The notes: generated by a model from the sequence alone, not told the origin. A DNA stretch of 64,000 nt from Thioalbus denitrificans (GCF_003337735.1 NZ_QPJY01000002.1:558001-622000), one strand, 5' to 3'; positions 43,698-54,990 are shown, counted from the stretch's first letter. Program-made: numbers and translations.

Positions 43698-45011
43698 ATG
43701 AACATGCGGTTCATGACCCTGGCGCTGGCAGCGGTCGTGACAGGAGCCCTGTCGGCCGGACCGGCCGTAGTGGCCGGGGAAGATGCCGTGGTCCGGGGCG
43801 GCCGTCTCTATGACAACTGGTATCGCGAGCTGCGCCTGCCGCCGCCCCGGGAGCCGCATCCCCTGCTGGCGGGCGCCGTCAGCGGCACCAGCGCCGCGGC
43901 ATCCTGGCGCTGCACCACCTGCCATGGCTGGGACTACCGGGGTGCCGCCGGGATGCCCGGAATCGAGCGCTACCGGGGTGCCGATCCGGCGGCGGTCGTC
44001 GCCCTCCTCACGGCGGCGGACCATGGCTACGGGGATATTCTGCGCCCCGGCGAACTGCTCGACCTGGGCCACTTCGTCAGCACCGGCCAGGTGGAGATGG
44101 ACGCCTTCATCGAACCCGCCACGGGCCGTTCACTGGCCGAGCCGGCTCCCCATGAGGACAGTTTCGCCACCATCTGCGCCGGCTGCCACGGACTGGACGG
44201 CAGAGGGGTGCGCGACGTGCCCGCCCTGGGCGAGGTGACGCGGGAGCGCCCCCGCGAGGCCCTGCACATGATTCTCAATGGCCACCCGGGGGGCGACATG
44301 CCGCCCCTGCGGGTGCTCGGGCCTGCAACCGCCGCCGGTATGCTCGCCTACCTGCAGACCCTGCCGGGCCGGAACCTGGCTGCCTCCATCGCGCGGGGCG
44401 GGCGGCTCTACGACAACTGGCAGATGGAGGTGCAGGCCCTGCCGCCTCCCGTGCCCCACCCCGCCTATCCTCCCGCTGCGGTCTATGGGGAGGACGCACC
44501 CCGCACCTGGCGCTGCAAGGAGTGCCACGGCTGGGACTACCGGGGACGCGACGGCAGTTACGGGAGCGGTCCCCATGCCACCGGCATCAAGGGCATCCGG
44601 GACTTTGCCGGCGCCGAGCCGGATGCCATCGTGACTGTCCTGAGGGACGCGACCCACCGCTACGGAGCGGTGCTGAAGTACGGGGATCTCGTCGACCTGG
44701 CCCATTTCGTCAGTCTCGGGCAGTCCGACATGGACACGGCCATCGACCGCGCGAGCCGGCGGGCGCGGGGTGACGCGACACGCGCCGCCGACTACTACGG
44801 CACCATCTGCGCCACCTGCCACGGCCGCGACGGCCACGCCGTCATGACCACCATTCCGCTGGGACGCCTGGCCCGGGAGAGCCCCTGGGAAGCGCTGCAC
44901 AAGATCCGCAACGGCCATCCCGACGAACCGATGCCGGCGCTGCAGGTACTGGACGAGCAACTCCTGGTGGACATCCTCGCCTACCTGCAGACCCTCCCCG
45001 AGGACCACTGA
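43698..45011 (+). CDS. Tetraheme cytochrome c made of two tandem diheme units
   Basis: 437 residues from ATG 43698, preceded by GAGGGAG; a GTG at 43683 overlaps that site. Signal peptide about 1-26. Four CXXCH sites: C72/C75, C160/C163, C273/C276, C371/C374. Residues about 32-225 and 230-437 repeat the same plan: RGGRLYDNW, WRC-x2-CHGWDYRG, a LDL/VDLxHFVSxGQ segment, TIC-x2-CHG, GHPxxxMPxL and a final YLQTLP. The diheme protein at 42268 has the same plan once. A gene duplication followed by fusion is the simple explanation. Confidence 0.9.
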   Translation: MNMRFMTLALAAVVTGALSAGPAVVAGEDAVVRGGRLYDNWYRELRLPPPREPHPLLAGAVSGTSAAASWRCTTCHGWDYRGAAGMPGIERYRGADPAAVVALLTAADHGYGDILRPGELLDLGHFVSTGQVEMDAFIEPATGRSLAEPAPHEDSFATICAGCHGLDGRGVRDVPALGEVTRERPREALHMILNGHPGGDMPPLRVLGPATAAGMLAYLQTLPGRNLAASIARGGRLYDNWQMEVQALPPPVPHPAYPPAAVYGEDAPRTWRCKECHGWDYRGRDGSYGSGPHATGIKGIRDFAGAEPDAIVTVLRDATHRYGAVLKYGDLVDLAHFVSLGQSDMDTAIDRASRRARGDATRAADYYGTICATCHGRDGHAVMTTIPLGRLARESPWEALHKIRNGHPDEPMPALQVLDEQLLVDILAYLQTLPEDH

Positions 45012-45043
45012 GCCCCCTCGCCCGCATCCGGGCCGGATTCGGA

Positions 45044-47366
<2,323 letters not shown>

Positions 47367-48296
47367 TCAGGACCTGGAGGACATCATCATGTGAGTGCGT
47401 TCGAACTCGGCGATCCGGTCCCGGTAGCTCTGGATGGTCTGCTGGGTCAGGACATTGCGCCGGTCGTCGCGCACCTCGCCGCCGAGCCGCACCGCCAGTC
47501 CGCGGGCGCCGGCCAGCATGGCATCGAAGGCGGCCATGGGTTCCGCCGGTCCCGGCAGCCCCATGAACAGGGCCAGGCCCGGCGAGGTGAAATCCCCCAT
47601 GTGGCGCGGATCGAAGGTCCCGGGCTTGACCATGTTGGCGAGGCTGTAGAGGCGCCCGGACCCGTCCCGGCCGGGGTGATGGTAGATCTCCATCTCGCCC
47701 CAGCGCAGCCCCGCGGCCTCGAACGCCACCAGCAGGTCGGGGCCCCCGAAAGGGGCATCGCGCGGGGCCATGACGTGGAGGGCGAAGACCTCCTCGGGCA
47801 TCTCCGCAGGGGGCGCCTCGCGGGGGGGCTCGCGGCGTTTCGGCGCCGGCGGCTCCGCCGCCGCTTGCGGGCGCTGCTTCGGCACGGCGCGCGGCGCGGG
47901 CCGCGGCTCCGGCTCCGCCTCCGGCGCGGAGACCGGCGCGGCGGCGGGACGGGTCGGCTGCGGTGATTCCGCCGCGGGAGATGCGACCGCGCCGGAATCG
48001 TCGCCGTCGGGTACGCTCCCGCTCCGGGATGTCCGTTCGCCCCCGACCACCCTGACCTCGCCGACCCACTCCATGTCGGTGAAGCTGTCGTCCTCCACCT
48101 CCACCAGGCCGGCGAGCTCCGCGACCTCCTCGTCCACCTCCGCTCCGGACTCCCGGCGTGCGGTGCCGCGTCGCGGCCACCAGCCGCGGCGCTCCGCGTC
48201 GCGCTCCCGGGAGCGGCGGCGCTGGTAGTCCCAGACGACACCGAGAATGATGAGGATGCCGACGGTGATGAGTATCAGCCGTAAACCGAGTTCCAT
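47367..48296 (-). CDS. zipA: Cell division protein ZipA
   Basis: 309 residues. N-terminal membrane anchor about 4-24 (GLRLILITVGILIILGVVWD), basic RRRSRERD stretch, a Pro/Ala/Arg-rich flexible linker, and a C-terminal FtsZ-binding domain (EEVFALHVMAPRDAPFGG to about 295). It tethers FtsZ to the inner membrane at the septum. The smc-zipA-ligA order is standard in gammaproteobacteria. Confidence 0.93.
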   Translation of the reverse strand: MELGLRLILITVGILIILGVVWDYQRRRSRERDAERRGWWPRRGTARRESGAEVDEEVAELAGLVEVEDDSFTDMEWVGEVRVVGGERTSRSGSVPDGDDSGAVASPAAESPQPTRPAAAPVSAPEAEPEPRPAPRAVPKQRPQAAAEPPAPKRREPPREAPPAEMPEEVFALHVMAPRDAPFGGPDLLVAFEAAGLRWGEMEIYHHPGRDGSGRLYSLANMVKPGTFDPRHMGDFTSPGLALFMGLPGPAEPMAAFDAMLAGARGLAVRLGGEVRDDRRNVLTQQTIQSYRDRIAEFERTHMMMSSRS

Positions 48297-48636
48297 GGAC
48301 TCTCAAGCTCCCGAATCTTCTGGCCCGGAGTAGTGTTCCGTGTCGTCCGCGCCCGGCGGACGCGTGCAGGTGGAATGCCGCCGGCAGCGGCTGCCCGGAC
48401 CCGTGAAGAGACCATTCCACGACCGCGGCCGCCCCGGGAACGCCCCAAAGACGCTTACGCCGCGCGCGGGGATATCTCCACAACCCCTGAAACCTGCGAC
48501 CCCTGCAATCATGGTAGCAGAGGTCCGCCCTGCGCCACGGGTACTCCGGCCCTGCTGGTGCGCAGCCATGGGGCCGCGCATCCGGTTATGCCCCTTGATT
48601 CGCCGGCCGGAGACCGGCCGTCACGGCGGTCGCGGC
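48297..48636. other. smc-zipA gap
   Basis: 340 bases without a supported gene. A compact hairpin CGGCCGG-AGA-CCGGCCG (48604-48620) lies 17 bases past the smc stop and may end or pause smc transcription, though no T-tract follows. Otherwise I see nothing beyond the probable zipA promoter region. Confidence 0.45.
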
Positions 48637-51600
48637 TCAGGAGGCGGCCAGGGCGACCGCTTCCTGCACGTCCACCGAAACCAGGCGCGAAACGCCCGGC
48701 TCCTGCATCGTGACCCCGGAGAGGTGCTGGGCCATCTCCATGGTGGTCTTGTTGTGGGTGATGAATACGAACTGTACCCGCTCCGACATCTCCTTGACCA
48801 TGGTGCAGAAACGCCCCACGTTGGCGTCGTCCAGCGGTGCGTCCACCTCGTCGAGCATACAGAAGGGAGCCGGGTTGAGCTCGAAGATGGAGAACACCAG
48901 CGCAACGGCGGTCAGCGCCTTCTCGCCGCCGGAGAGCAGGTGGATGGTGCTGTTGCGCTTGCCCGGCGGCCTGGCCATGATGGATACGCCCGCGTCGAGC
49001 ACGTCCTCCCCGGTCAGCTCCAGGTAGGCGTGTCCCCCGCCGAACAGGCGCGGGAACATCTGCTTGAGCCCGTCGTTGACCTTGTCGAAGGTTTCCCGGA
49101 AGCGGGTGCGGGTCTCGCGGTCGATCCTGCGGATGGCGTTTTCCAGGGTCTCGAGCGCCTCGGTCAGGTCCGCGTGCTGCGAATCGAGATAGGTCTTGCG
49201 CTCCGACTGGACCTTGTACTCGTCGATGGCGGCCAGGTTGATGGGCCCCAGGCGCTGGATCCGGTTGTTCACCTGCTCCAGGGACTGCTCCCACTCGGCC
49301 TCCGCGGCCGTTTCCGGCAGCTCCTCCAGCAGGGGCTGGACCTCGAAGCCGCCCTGGATCACCTGCTCCTCCAGGGTCTGCCGACGCACCTTCAGCTCCT
49401 GCCAGCGCATGCGCGCCTGCTCCAGCTCCGCGCGCACCTCGGCCACCCGCTGATCGGTGCCGCCGCGGGAGGATTCCAGCTCGCGCAGCTGATGCTCGAT
49501 GCCTTCCAGCCCGGCGCGCGCCGCGCTCAGCTCCTTCTCCACCTGCAGGCGCCGGTCCAGCAGCTGCTCCAGCTCCCGGTTCAGATCGGTGATGGGCGAC
49601 TCGCACTCGGTGAGCTGGCGCAGCAGCGCCTCGCGCCGTTCCGCCAGCCCTTCCAGCTGCGCCTCCATGCGCTCCAGCCCCCGGCGGGTGGAATCCACCT
49701 GGGTGTGCAGGGAGCGGGTTTCCAGCGCCAGCTGGTGCACCTTGTCGCGGTCGCCGGCGGCACGCTGCCGCGCCTCCTGCAGCTGGGCCCGCAACGCATC
49801 GCGCCGGGCCACCTGCGCCTCGCGCCGGGCCTCGTGCTCCGCCATTGCCTCCAGCGCCGTCTCCAGGGCGCCGCGGGCCTCGTTCACCTCGCGCTCGCTC
49901 TGGGCGATGTGCTCGCGGCCCTCGACGATCTCCGACTCGATGCGCTCGAGCCGCGATCGGAACTGCTCCAGCCGCGCCTGGCGGCCGCTCAGCTGGGCGC
50001 GCAGGTCGGCATGGCGGCGGCCGAGCTGGGTGGCGTCATGCTGCAGCGTGTCGCGCTGCTCCTCCAGCCCGCGCAGCGTCTCGCGGCCCTGCTCCAGGGA
50101 TTCGGCCAGCTCCGCGGTCAGCTCGGAGACCCGGTCGAGCTCCGCCTCCAGCCGCTCCAGCTCCTGCTCGCGGGCCAGGACACCGGCCTGCTCATCCTGT
50201 TCGCGGCTGACCCGCAGCCAGCCCCGCCCCAGCCAGAGGCCGTCGCGGGTAATCACCGATTCCCGCGGGCCGAGCTCGCCGTGCAGGGCCAGGGCGGCGG
50301 CCAGGTCTTCCACCGCATGGACGCCGTCCAGGAGCGACTCCAGGGGCCAGGGGGCGCGCACCAGGCTCGCCAGCGGCACCGCGCCGGCCCGGGCCGCGCC
50401 GGAACCGGCGGCGGCCGTGGCCGTGTCGAAAAAGGTGAGCCGTCCCTTGCCCAGGCTCTCCAGGGCATCGGCCACCGAGGCCAGCCCGTCCACGCAGACC
50501 GCCTGCAGGTTGTGGCCCAGGACCGTTTCCACGGCCGGCTCCCAACCTTCGCTGACCCGAAGCCCCTCGGCCAGGCGCTGGCGCCCCTCCAGGCCCTGCC
50601 TGCGCAGCCACTCCGCGGCGGCGCCCGAACCCTTGCCGAGGGCCGCCTGCTGCAGGGCCTCGAGGGAGGCGTGGCGGCCGCGCAGCTGCTGCTGGCGGCT
50701 GCGCGCCGTGTCGAGCTCGGTGGTGATGTGGCGGTTCTGCTCCCGGCGGGCGGTGATGGAACCGTTCACCTCGGCGAGGCGGGCCTGGAGCCGCTCCATC
50801 TCCTCGTCCAGCTTCTCCTGCTCCGCCTCCAGGCGGGCGATCTCCAGTTCCAGGTCGCCGGGGCTGAGCGCCGCCCGCTCCTGGTCGAGCCGGCCGAGCC
50901 GGTGCTGGTGGGTATGAATCTGCTGTTCCAGGTGCTGGATCCGGGTCCGCTCCACCTGGGCGCGCTGGGACGGGGTGGATGAGCTCTCGGTGAAGGCGTC
51001 CCACTCCGCCTGCCAGGTCTGCATCGACTCCTCGGCCTCGCCCAGCCGCAGGGCCGAGATCTCCTCCGCCTCGCGGGCCTCCTCCAGGGCCGGATCCAGC
51101 CCGGCGAGGCGGGTCTCGAACTCCCCGATGCGGCGCTGATCGGTCTCGAGGTGATGCTGCAGATCCTGCCAGACCCGCTCGGCCTGCTTCAGGTCGTTGT
51201 CCAGCTCGGCGCGGCGTTCGCGGTTGTGCTGGATGGCCTGCTCCACGCGGGCGATGTCCGCGCCCAGGCCGTAGAAGCGGCCCTGCACCTCGGAGAGGGT
51301 GTCGCCGGCCTCGGTGTGGGCGGCGCGCAGCTTCTCCATCTCGCTGTCCACGGAGCGCAGGCGGGCAATCTCCCCTTCCAGCCGGGTATCGGCCGCGCGG
51401 ATGGCCTGCTCGCTCTCGCCCACCGCCTGGTCAAGACTGCGCCAGCGCAGCGCCTGCAGCTGTGCGCGCAGCAGCCGCTCCTCCTGCTTGAGCTCCTTGT
51501 AGCGCTCGGCGGCGCGGGCCTGGCGCTGGAGATGGTGCAGCTGCTTGTCGAGCTCCTCGCGCAGGTCGTTGAGGCGATCGAGGTTGTCCCGGGTATGGCT

Positions 51601-52152
51601 CATCCGGTTCTCGGTCTCGCGGCGGCGCTCCTTGTACTTGGAGATGCCCGCGGCCTCCTCGAAAAACACCCGCAACTCCACCGGCTTGGCCTCCACCAGG
51701 CGGGAGATCATGCCCTGCTCGATGATGGAGTAGCTGCGCGGTCCCAGGCCGGTACCGAGGAAGATGTCGGTGATGTCGCGCCGCCGGCAGCGGGCGCCGT
51801 TCAGGTAGTAGTTGGACTGGCCGTCGCGGGACACCAGGCGCTTGATGGAGATCTCGTTGAACTGGGCGTACTGGCCGCCGAGCTTGTTCTCGGTGTTGTC
51901 GAACACCAGCTCGATGGAGGCCTGCCCCACCGGCTTGCGGGAGGTGGAGCCGTTGAAGATGACGTCGGTCATCGAGTCGCCGCGCAGGTTCTTGGCGGAG
52001 GACTCGCCCATCACCCAGCGCACCGCGTCGATGACGTTGGACTTGCCGCAGCCGTTCGGGCCCACGACACCCACCAGGTTGCTGGGGATGTGCACGGTGG
52101 TGGGGTCCACGAAGGACTTGAAGCCGGCGAGCTTGATCTTCTTCAGGCGCAT
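48637..52152 (-). CDS. smc: Chromosome partition protein SMC
   Basis: 1171 residues from ATG 52152 (MRLKKIKLAGFKSFVD); upstream in-frame codons lack similarity. Walker A is VGPNGCGKSNVIDAVRW. Long coiled coils flank a hinge at about 500-670. The C-terminal ABC signature is LLSGGEKALTAVAL, followed by Walker B FCMLDEVDAPLDDANV. It compacts and segregates chromosomes with ScpAB. Presence of SMC rather than MukB is informative: enteric-type MukBEF gammaproteobacteria are excluded. Confidence 0.97.
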   Translation of the reverse strand: MRLKKIKLAGFKSFVDPTTVHIPSNLVGVVGPNGCGKSNVIDAVRWVMGESSAKNLRGDSMTDVIFNGSTSRKPVGQASIELVFDNTENKLGGQYAQFNEISIKRLVSRDGQSNYYLNGARCRRRDITDIFLGTGLGPRSYSIIEQGMISRLVEAKPVELRVFFEEAAGISKYKERRRETENRMSHTRDNLDRLNDLREELDKQLHHLQRQARAAERYKELKQEERLLRAQLQALRWRSLDQAVGESEQAIRAADTRLEGEIARLRSVDSEMEKLRAAHTEAGDTLSEVQGRFYGLGADIARVEQAIQHNRERRAELDNDLKQAERVWQDLQHHLETDQRRIGEFETRLAGLDPALEEAREAEEISALRLGEAEESMQTWQAEWDAFTESSSTPSQRAQVERTRIQHLEQQIHTHQHRLGRLDQERAALSPGDLELEIARLEAEQEKLDEEMERLQARLAEVNGSITARREQNRHITTELDTARSRQQQLRGRHASLEALQQAALGKGSGAAAEWLRRQGLEGRQRLAEGLRVSEGWEPAVETVLGHNLQAVCVDGLASVADALESLGKGRLTFFDTATAAAGSGAARAGAVPLASLVRAPWPLESLLDGVHAVEDLAAALALHGELGPRESVITRDGLWLGRGWLRVSREQDEQAGVLAREQELERLEAELDRVSELTAELAESLEQGRETLRGLEEQRDTLQHDATQLGRRHADLRAQLSGRQARLEQFRSRLERIESEIVEGREHIAQSEREVNEARGALETALEAMAEHEARREAQVARRDALRAQLQEARQRAAGDRDKVHQLALETRSLHTQVDSTRRGLERMEAQLEGLAERREALLRQLTECESPITDLNRELEQLLDRRLQVEKELSAARAGLEGIEHQLRELESSRGGTDQRVAEVRAELEQARMRWQELKVRRQTLEEQVIQGGFEVQPLLEELPETAAEAEWEQSLEQVNNRIQRLGPINLAAIDEYKVQSERKTYLDSQHADLTEALETLENAIRRIDRETRTRFRETFDKVNDGLKQMFPRLFGGGHAYLELTGEDVLDAGVSIMARPPGKRNSTIHLLSGGEKALTAVALVFSIFELNPAPFCMLDEVDAPLDDANVGRFCTMVKEMSERVQFVFITHNKTTMEMAQHLSGVTMQEPGVSRLVSVDVQEAVALAAS

Positions 52153-52837
52153 GGAAGCGAAAGATACCAGCACCCGGCCCCGCGCAAAAGACGGCGCCCT
52201 GCCCGGCCCGGGCATCTTGGCCCTCCGGGACGGCCCCAATAGACAGGATTTACAGGATTTTTCTGGATTTACAGGATATTGTTGGGATGGGTGTTCAGTG
52301 AGTGCGTGATGGGTGATGGGTGTTCAGTGAGTGCGTGATGGGTGATGGGTGATGGGTGATGGGTGATGCGTGAGTGCGTGAGTGCGTGAGTGCGTGAGTG
52401 CGTGAGTGCGTGATGCGTGATGCGTGAGTGCGTGATGCGTGATGCGTGATGGTTGCGCTGTAGGGTCGGATTCATCCGACCTGGCAGGGCGTTGAACCCC
52501 GGCACCCTTGTCCGGAGGCGACACACTCCCTTCACCCTTCACCCTTCACGTAATCTGCGTAATCTGCGTAATCTGCGGTTACAACAATAAATCTTCACCA
52601 CGAAGGTCACGAAGAAGAACGCGAAGAGAGGCTGTGTGTAACGGACCGGTGGCTCATCGCTGCCCGGGGCGGGCATACACAGACAATCCTGTCTATTCGG
52701 TTCCAGAGGTGGGCACCGCGCATCCTCCGGTTTGAGCCGCCCCCATCACTCCTCCCCCCACGTGTTCCCCCGCCCGGCCGTATCCCGTATCCTTTTACCC
52801 TTCACCTTTTATCATTCACCCTTTATCTGAAGCCGTC
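52153..52837. repeat. Repeat-dense smc-queF gap (mixed families)
   Basis: 685 bases with no supported gene. In order: AATAGACAGGATTTACAGG tandem words (52229-52280); an array of GTGAGTGC 8-mers mixed with TGATGGG and GTGATGC 7-mers (about 52291-52454); a solitary REP variant (52460-52481); CCCTTCACCC words (52528-52549); TAATCTGCG words (52551-52578); CACGAAGG words (52596-52630); CCTGTCTATTCGG (52687); and CTTTTACCC-type words (52791-52830). The single arms here are unpaired or mixed, unlike the tidy islands elsewhere. Confidence 0.85.
52460..52481. repeat. Solitary REP variant
   Basis: GTAG followed by the hairpin GGTCGGAT-TC-ATCCGACC. Same tetranucleotide, stem length and TC loop as the REPs at 35245 onward, with compensating changes in the stem (GCGGG to TCGG). 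It is followed by GAACCCCGGCACCCTTGT, identical to the right boundary of the array at 36563-36582. Confidence 0.8.
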
Positions 52838-53227
52838 ATGTCCACCCAGCCCAGCAAAGACCTCGAAACCTTCCCCAACCCGGCGCCCGAGCGTGACTAC
52901 ACCATCCGCATCCGGGTCCCGGAGTTCACCTGCCTGTGCCCCAAGACCGGCCAGCCCGACTTCGCCACCCTGCAGCTGGAGTACGTGCCCCATGACCGCT
53001 GCGTGGAGCTGAAGTCCCTCAAGCTCTACGTCTGGTCCTTCCGGGAGGAAGGCGCGTTCCACGAGGCGGTGACCAATCGCATCCTCGCCGACCTGGTGGA
53101 GGCCTGCGAACCCCGCTTCATGCGCCTGACCGCGGAGTTCAACGTCCGCGGCGGCGTCTACACCACCGTGGTGGCCGAGCACCGCAGCGACAGCTGGGTG
53201 GCCCCGAGCCCCGTCACCCTGCCTTGA
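52838..53227 (+). CDS. queF: NADPH-dependent 7-cyano-7-deazaguanine reductase, short type
   Basis: 129 residues, the unimodular YkvM type. The catalytic Cys is in [14 protein letters not shown], the QueF motif is [15 protein letters not shown], and [12 protein letters not shown] follows. It reduces preQ0 to preQ1 in queuosine synthesis. It stands alone between two repeat-rich gaps. Other queuosine genes are not in the window. Confidence 0.95.
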   Translation: MSTQPSKDLETFPNPAPERDYTIRIRVPEFTCLCPKTGQPDFATLQLEYVPHDRCVELKSLKLYVWSFREEGAFHEAVTNRILADLVEACEPRFMRLTAEFNVRGGVYTTVVAEHRSDSWVAPSPVTLP

Positions 53228-53548
53228 TCCGTTTTTTCACCACGAAGGCACGAAGGACACGAAGAAGAGAAAAGGATAAACCGTTCAACCGCAGATTTTC
53301 GCTGATTATCGTGGATTGACACGCGGCTATCGGCAAGCTGCCCGGTTGGTGCTGGATATGCGACTCGTCGCAGTCCCAGTGGCACTGCAACAGGTCTCCA
53401 CCCCTCCGGGCTGTTTACCACCGATGAGCAGGGCAGTGTTACCGGTAATCAACGAGAATCAACGCCAATCTGCGGTTAAACAGTCTTTACGAACTTCGTG
53501 CCTTCGTGCCTTCGTGGTGAGATCTGAATCGATACTGGAGAAACAAGC
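53228..53548. repeat. Doubly nested island between queF and cysZ
   Basis: Outer arms belong to the CACGAAGG family: 53238-53267 and its inverse at 53491-53520. Inner arms belong to the CCGCAGATT family: 53287-53318 and its inverse at 53447-53477. The core (53319-53446) has no supported gene and is not clearly related to the A1-A3 cores. GAGAAACAAGC before cysZ may carry its weak ribosome binding site. Confidence 0.88.
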
Positions 53549-54289
53549 ATGCCCGGAAATCCCGTCACCGGCGCCGGCGCCCTGCTCCGGGGGTTCGGAC
53601 TGATTCTCCGTCCCGGCCTGCGCCGCTACGTGATCGTGCCGCTGGCCATCAACATCGCGCTCTTCGGCGCCGGCATCTGGTATGCCTTCAGCTGGCTGGA
53701 AGCGCTCTCGGCCTGGGTCCAGGGCTACCTGCCCGGCTGGCTCGACTGGCTCACCTGGCTGCTCTGGCCCCTGTTCATCATCAGCGCCCTGCTGCTGGTC
53801 TTCTACGGCTTCTCCCTGCTGGCGAACCTCGTCGCCGCCCCCTTCAACGGGCTGCTGGCGGAGCGGGTGGAGCTGCTGCTCACCGGCAGGACGGCCGCTG
53901 ATGGCGGCGGCTGGCGCAAGGCACTGGCCGAATTCCTGCCCATGCTGGCCAACGAGCTGCGCAAGCTGCTCTACATGGCGGCCTGGAGCCTGCCCTTCCT
54001 GCTGCTGTTCGTCATCCCGGTCATCAACCTCGCCGCGCCGTTCCTGTGGCTCGCCTTCAGCGCCTGGATGCTGGCGCTGGAGTACACCGACTATCCCATG
54101 GGCAACCACGGCATCGGCTTCCGCGACCTGCGCCGCCGCCTGCGCCGGCAGCGCCTGCTCTCCCTGGGCTTCGGCGGCGCCGTCCTGGCCGGCACGGTCA
54201 TCCCGCTGGTGAACCTGGTGGTGATGCCCGCCGCGGTGGCCGGCGCCACGGCGCTATGGGTGGAAAAGTACTCGAAGGAAGGAGAGTAA
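53549..54289 (+). CDS. cysZ: Sulfate transporter CysZ
   Basis: 246 residues of the EI24/CysZ family. Starts with PVTGAGALLRGFGLILRPGLRRYVIVPL, a conserved amphipathic entry, followed by four to six hydrophobic helices, FYGFSLLANLVAAPFNGLLAERVE, and the ALEYTDYPMGNHG loop typical of the family. CysZ imports sulfate for assimilation. It is downstream of a nested repeat island. Confidence 0.92.
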   Translation: MPGNPVTGAGALLRGFGLILRPGLRRYVIVPLAINIALFGAGIWYAFSWLEALSAWVQGYLPGWLDWLTWLLWPLFIISALLLVFYGFSLLANLVAAPFNGLLAERVELLLTGRTAADGGGWRKALAEFLPMLANELRKLLYMAAWSLPFLLLFVIPVINLAAPFLWLAFSAWMLALEYTDYPMGNHGIGFRDLRRRLRRQRLLSLGFGGAVLAGTVIPLVNLVVMPAAVAGATALWVEKYSKEGE

Positions 54290-54299
54290 CTTACTAATA

Positions 54300-54418
54300 A
54301 ACAATGGCTAATGGATAAGGGTCAATGGATAAAGGTGGCTGGAGTCAGCAGGGGCCATCACGCCGACTCCATGTTTTAACCCTTTTCCATTATCCATTGA
54401 CCATTATCCCTTCTTATC
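54300..54418. repeat. TTATCC-family island B1 (cysZ / YqaA 3' ends)
   Basis: Left arm 54300-54334 (AATGGATAAGGGTCAATGG), right arm 54378-54418 (inverse, ATTATCCATTGACC and on). Core 54335-54372 is GGTGGCTGGAGT...GGGCCATCACGCCGA...CCA, shared with island B2. The right arm supplies the TAA stop (54414-54416) of the YqaA-like gene. Confidence 0.88.
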
Positions 54419-54824
54419 CCGCGACCCACAGCAGCACGCCGTAGCGTCCCGCCTTGCCCGCCGCGATGAACAGCGTCGCGGCCGGGAGCCCCACCCGCAG
54501 CCAGCCGGCGGCCAGGCACAGGGGATCACCCACCACCGGCAACCAGGAGAGGAGCAGAATCGGCGAGCCGTGGCGCTGGAGCCACGCCAGCGCCCGGCGC
54601 TGGGCGGGCCTGGCCAGCGCCTCGCCCGGCCAGCGCCGGGCCAGCCACCAGCCCAGGAGCCAGGAGGTGAGCCCCCCGAGGGTGTTGCCGAGAGTGGCGA
54701 CCGCCAGCAGCGTCAGCGCCGGCGTTTCATCCGCATGCGCGAGGTAGAGCAGCACCACCTCGGATCCGCCGGGCAGGAGGGTCGAGGAGAGAAAACCGCT
54801 GGCGAACAGACCCCAGAGCGACAT
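54414..54824 (-). CDS. YqaA/DedA-family small membrane protein
   Basis: 136 residues from ATG 54824 (MSLWGLFASGF). Contains FLSSTLLPGGSEVVLLYLAH, GNTLGGLTSWLLGWWLAR and LSWLPVVGDPLCLAAGWLR, matching the SNARE-associated/DedA-like YqaA family with four to five hydrophobic segments. The stop codon lies inside a repeat arm and the gene is flanked on both sides by copies of the same island type. Function is unclear; DedA proteins act in lipid or membrane-potential homeostasis. Confidence 0.85.
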   Translation of the reverse strand: MSLWGLFASGFLSSTLLPGGSEVVLLYLAHADETPALTLLAVATLGNTLGGLTSWLLGWWLARRWPGEALARPAQRRALAWLQRHGSPILLLSWLPVVGDPLCLAAGWLRVGLPAATLFIAAGKAGRYGVLLWVAG

Positions 54825-54839
54825 GGATGACGGGACAAC

Positions 54840-54990
54840 TGATGGATAAGGGTTAATGGATAAAGGATAAAGGTGGCTGGAGTGAGTGCGGGCCATCACG
54901 CCGAATCCAGATCCTCGGCCTTTGGCCTTTGGCCTTTGGCCATTATCCTTTATCCATTAACCATTTACCCTTATCCATTAACCCTTATCC
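54840..54990. repeat. TTATCC-family island B2 (YqaA start / ccmI end)
   Basis: Left arm 54841-54873 (GATAAGGGTTAATGG, GATAAAGG). Core 54871-54910 (GGTGGCTGGAGT...GGGCCATCACGCCGA...CCA). Then tandem CCTTTGG words (54916-54939) and the right arm 54940-54992 (ATTATCC, TTATCCATTAACC). The core differs from B1 at only a few positions. Confidence 0.88.

Noticed and set aside
52269-52542. ORFs with THALTHSR-type repeats in the smc-queF gap
   Set aside because: They only read the GTGAGTGC/TGATGGG tandem words; composition and repetition are explained by the DNA repeat.
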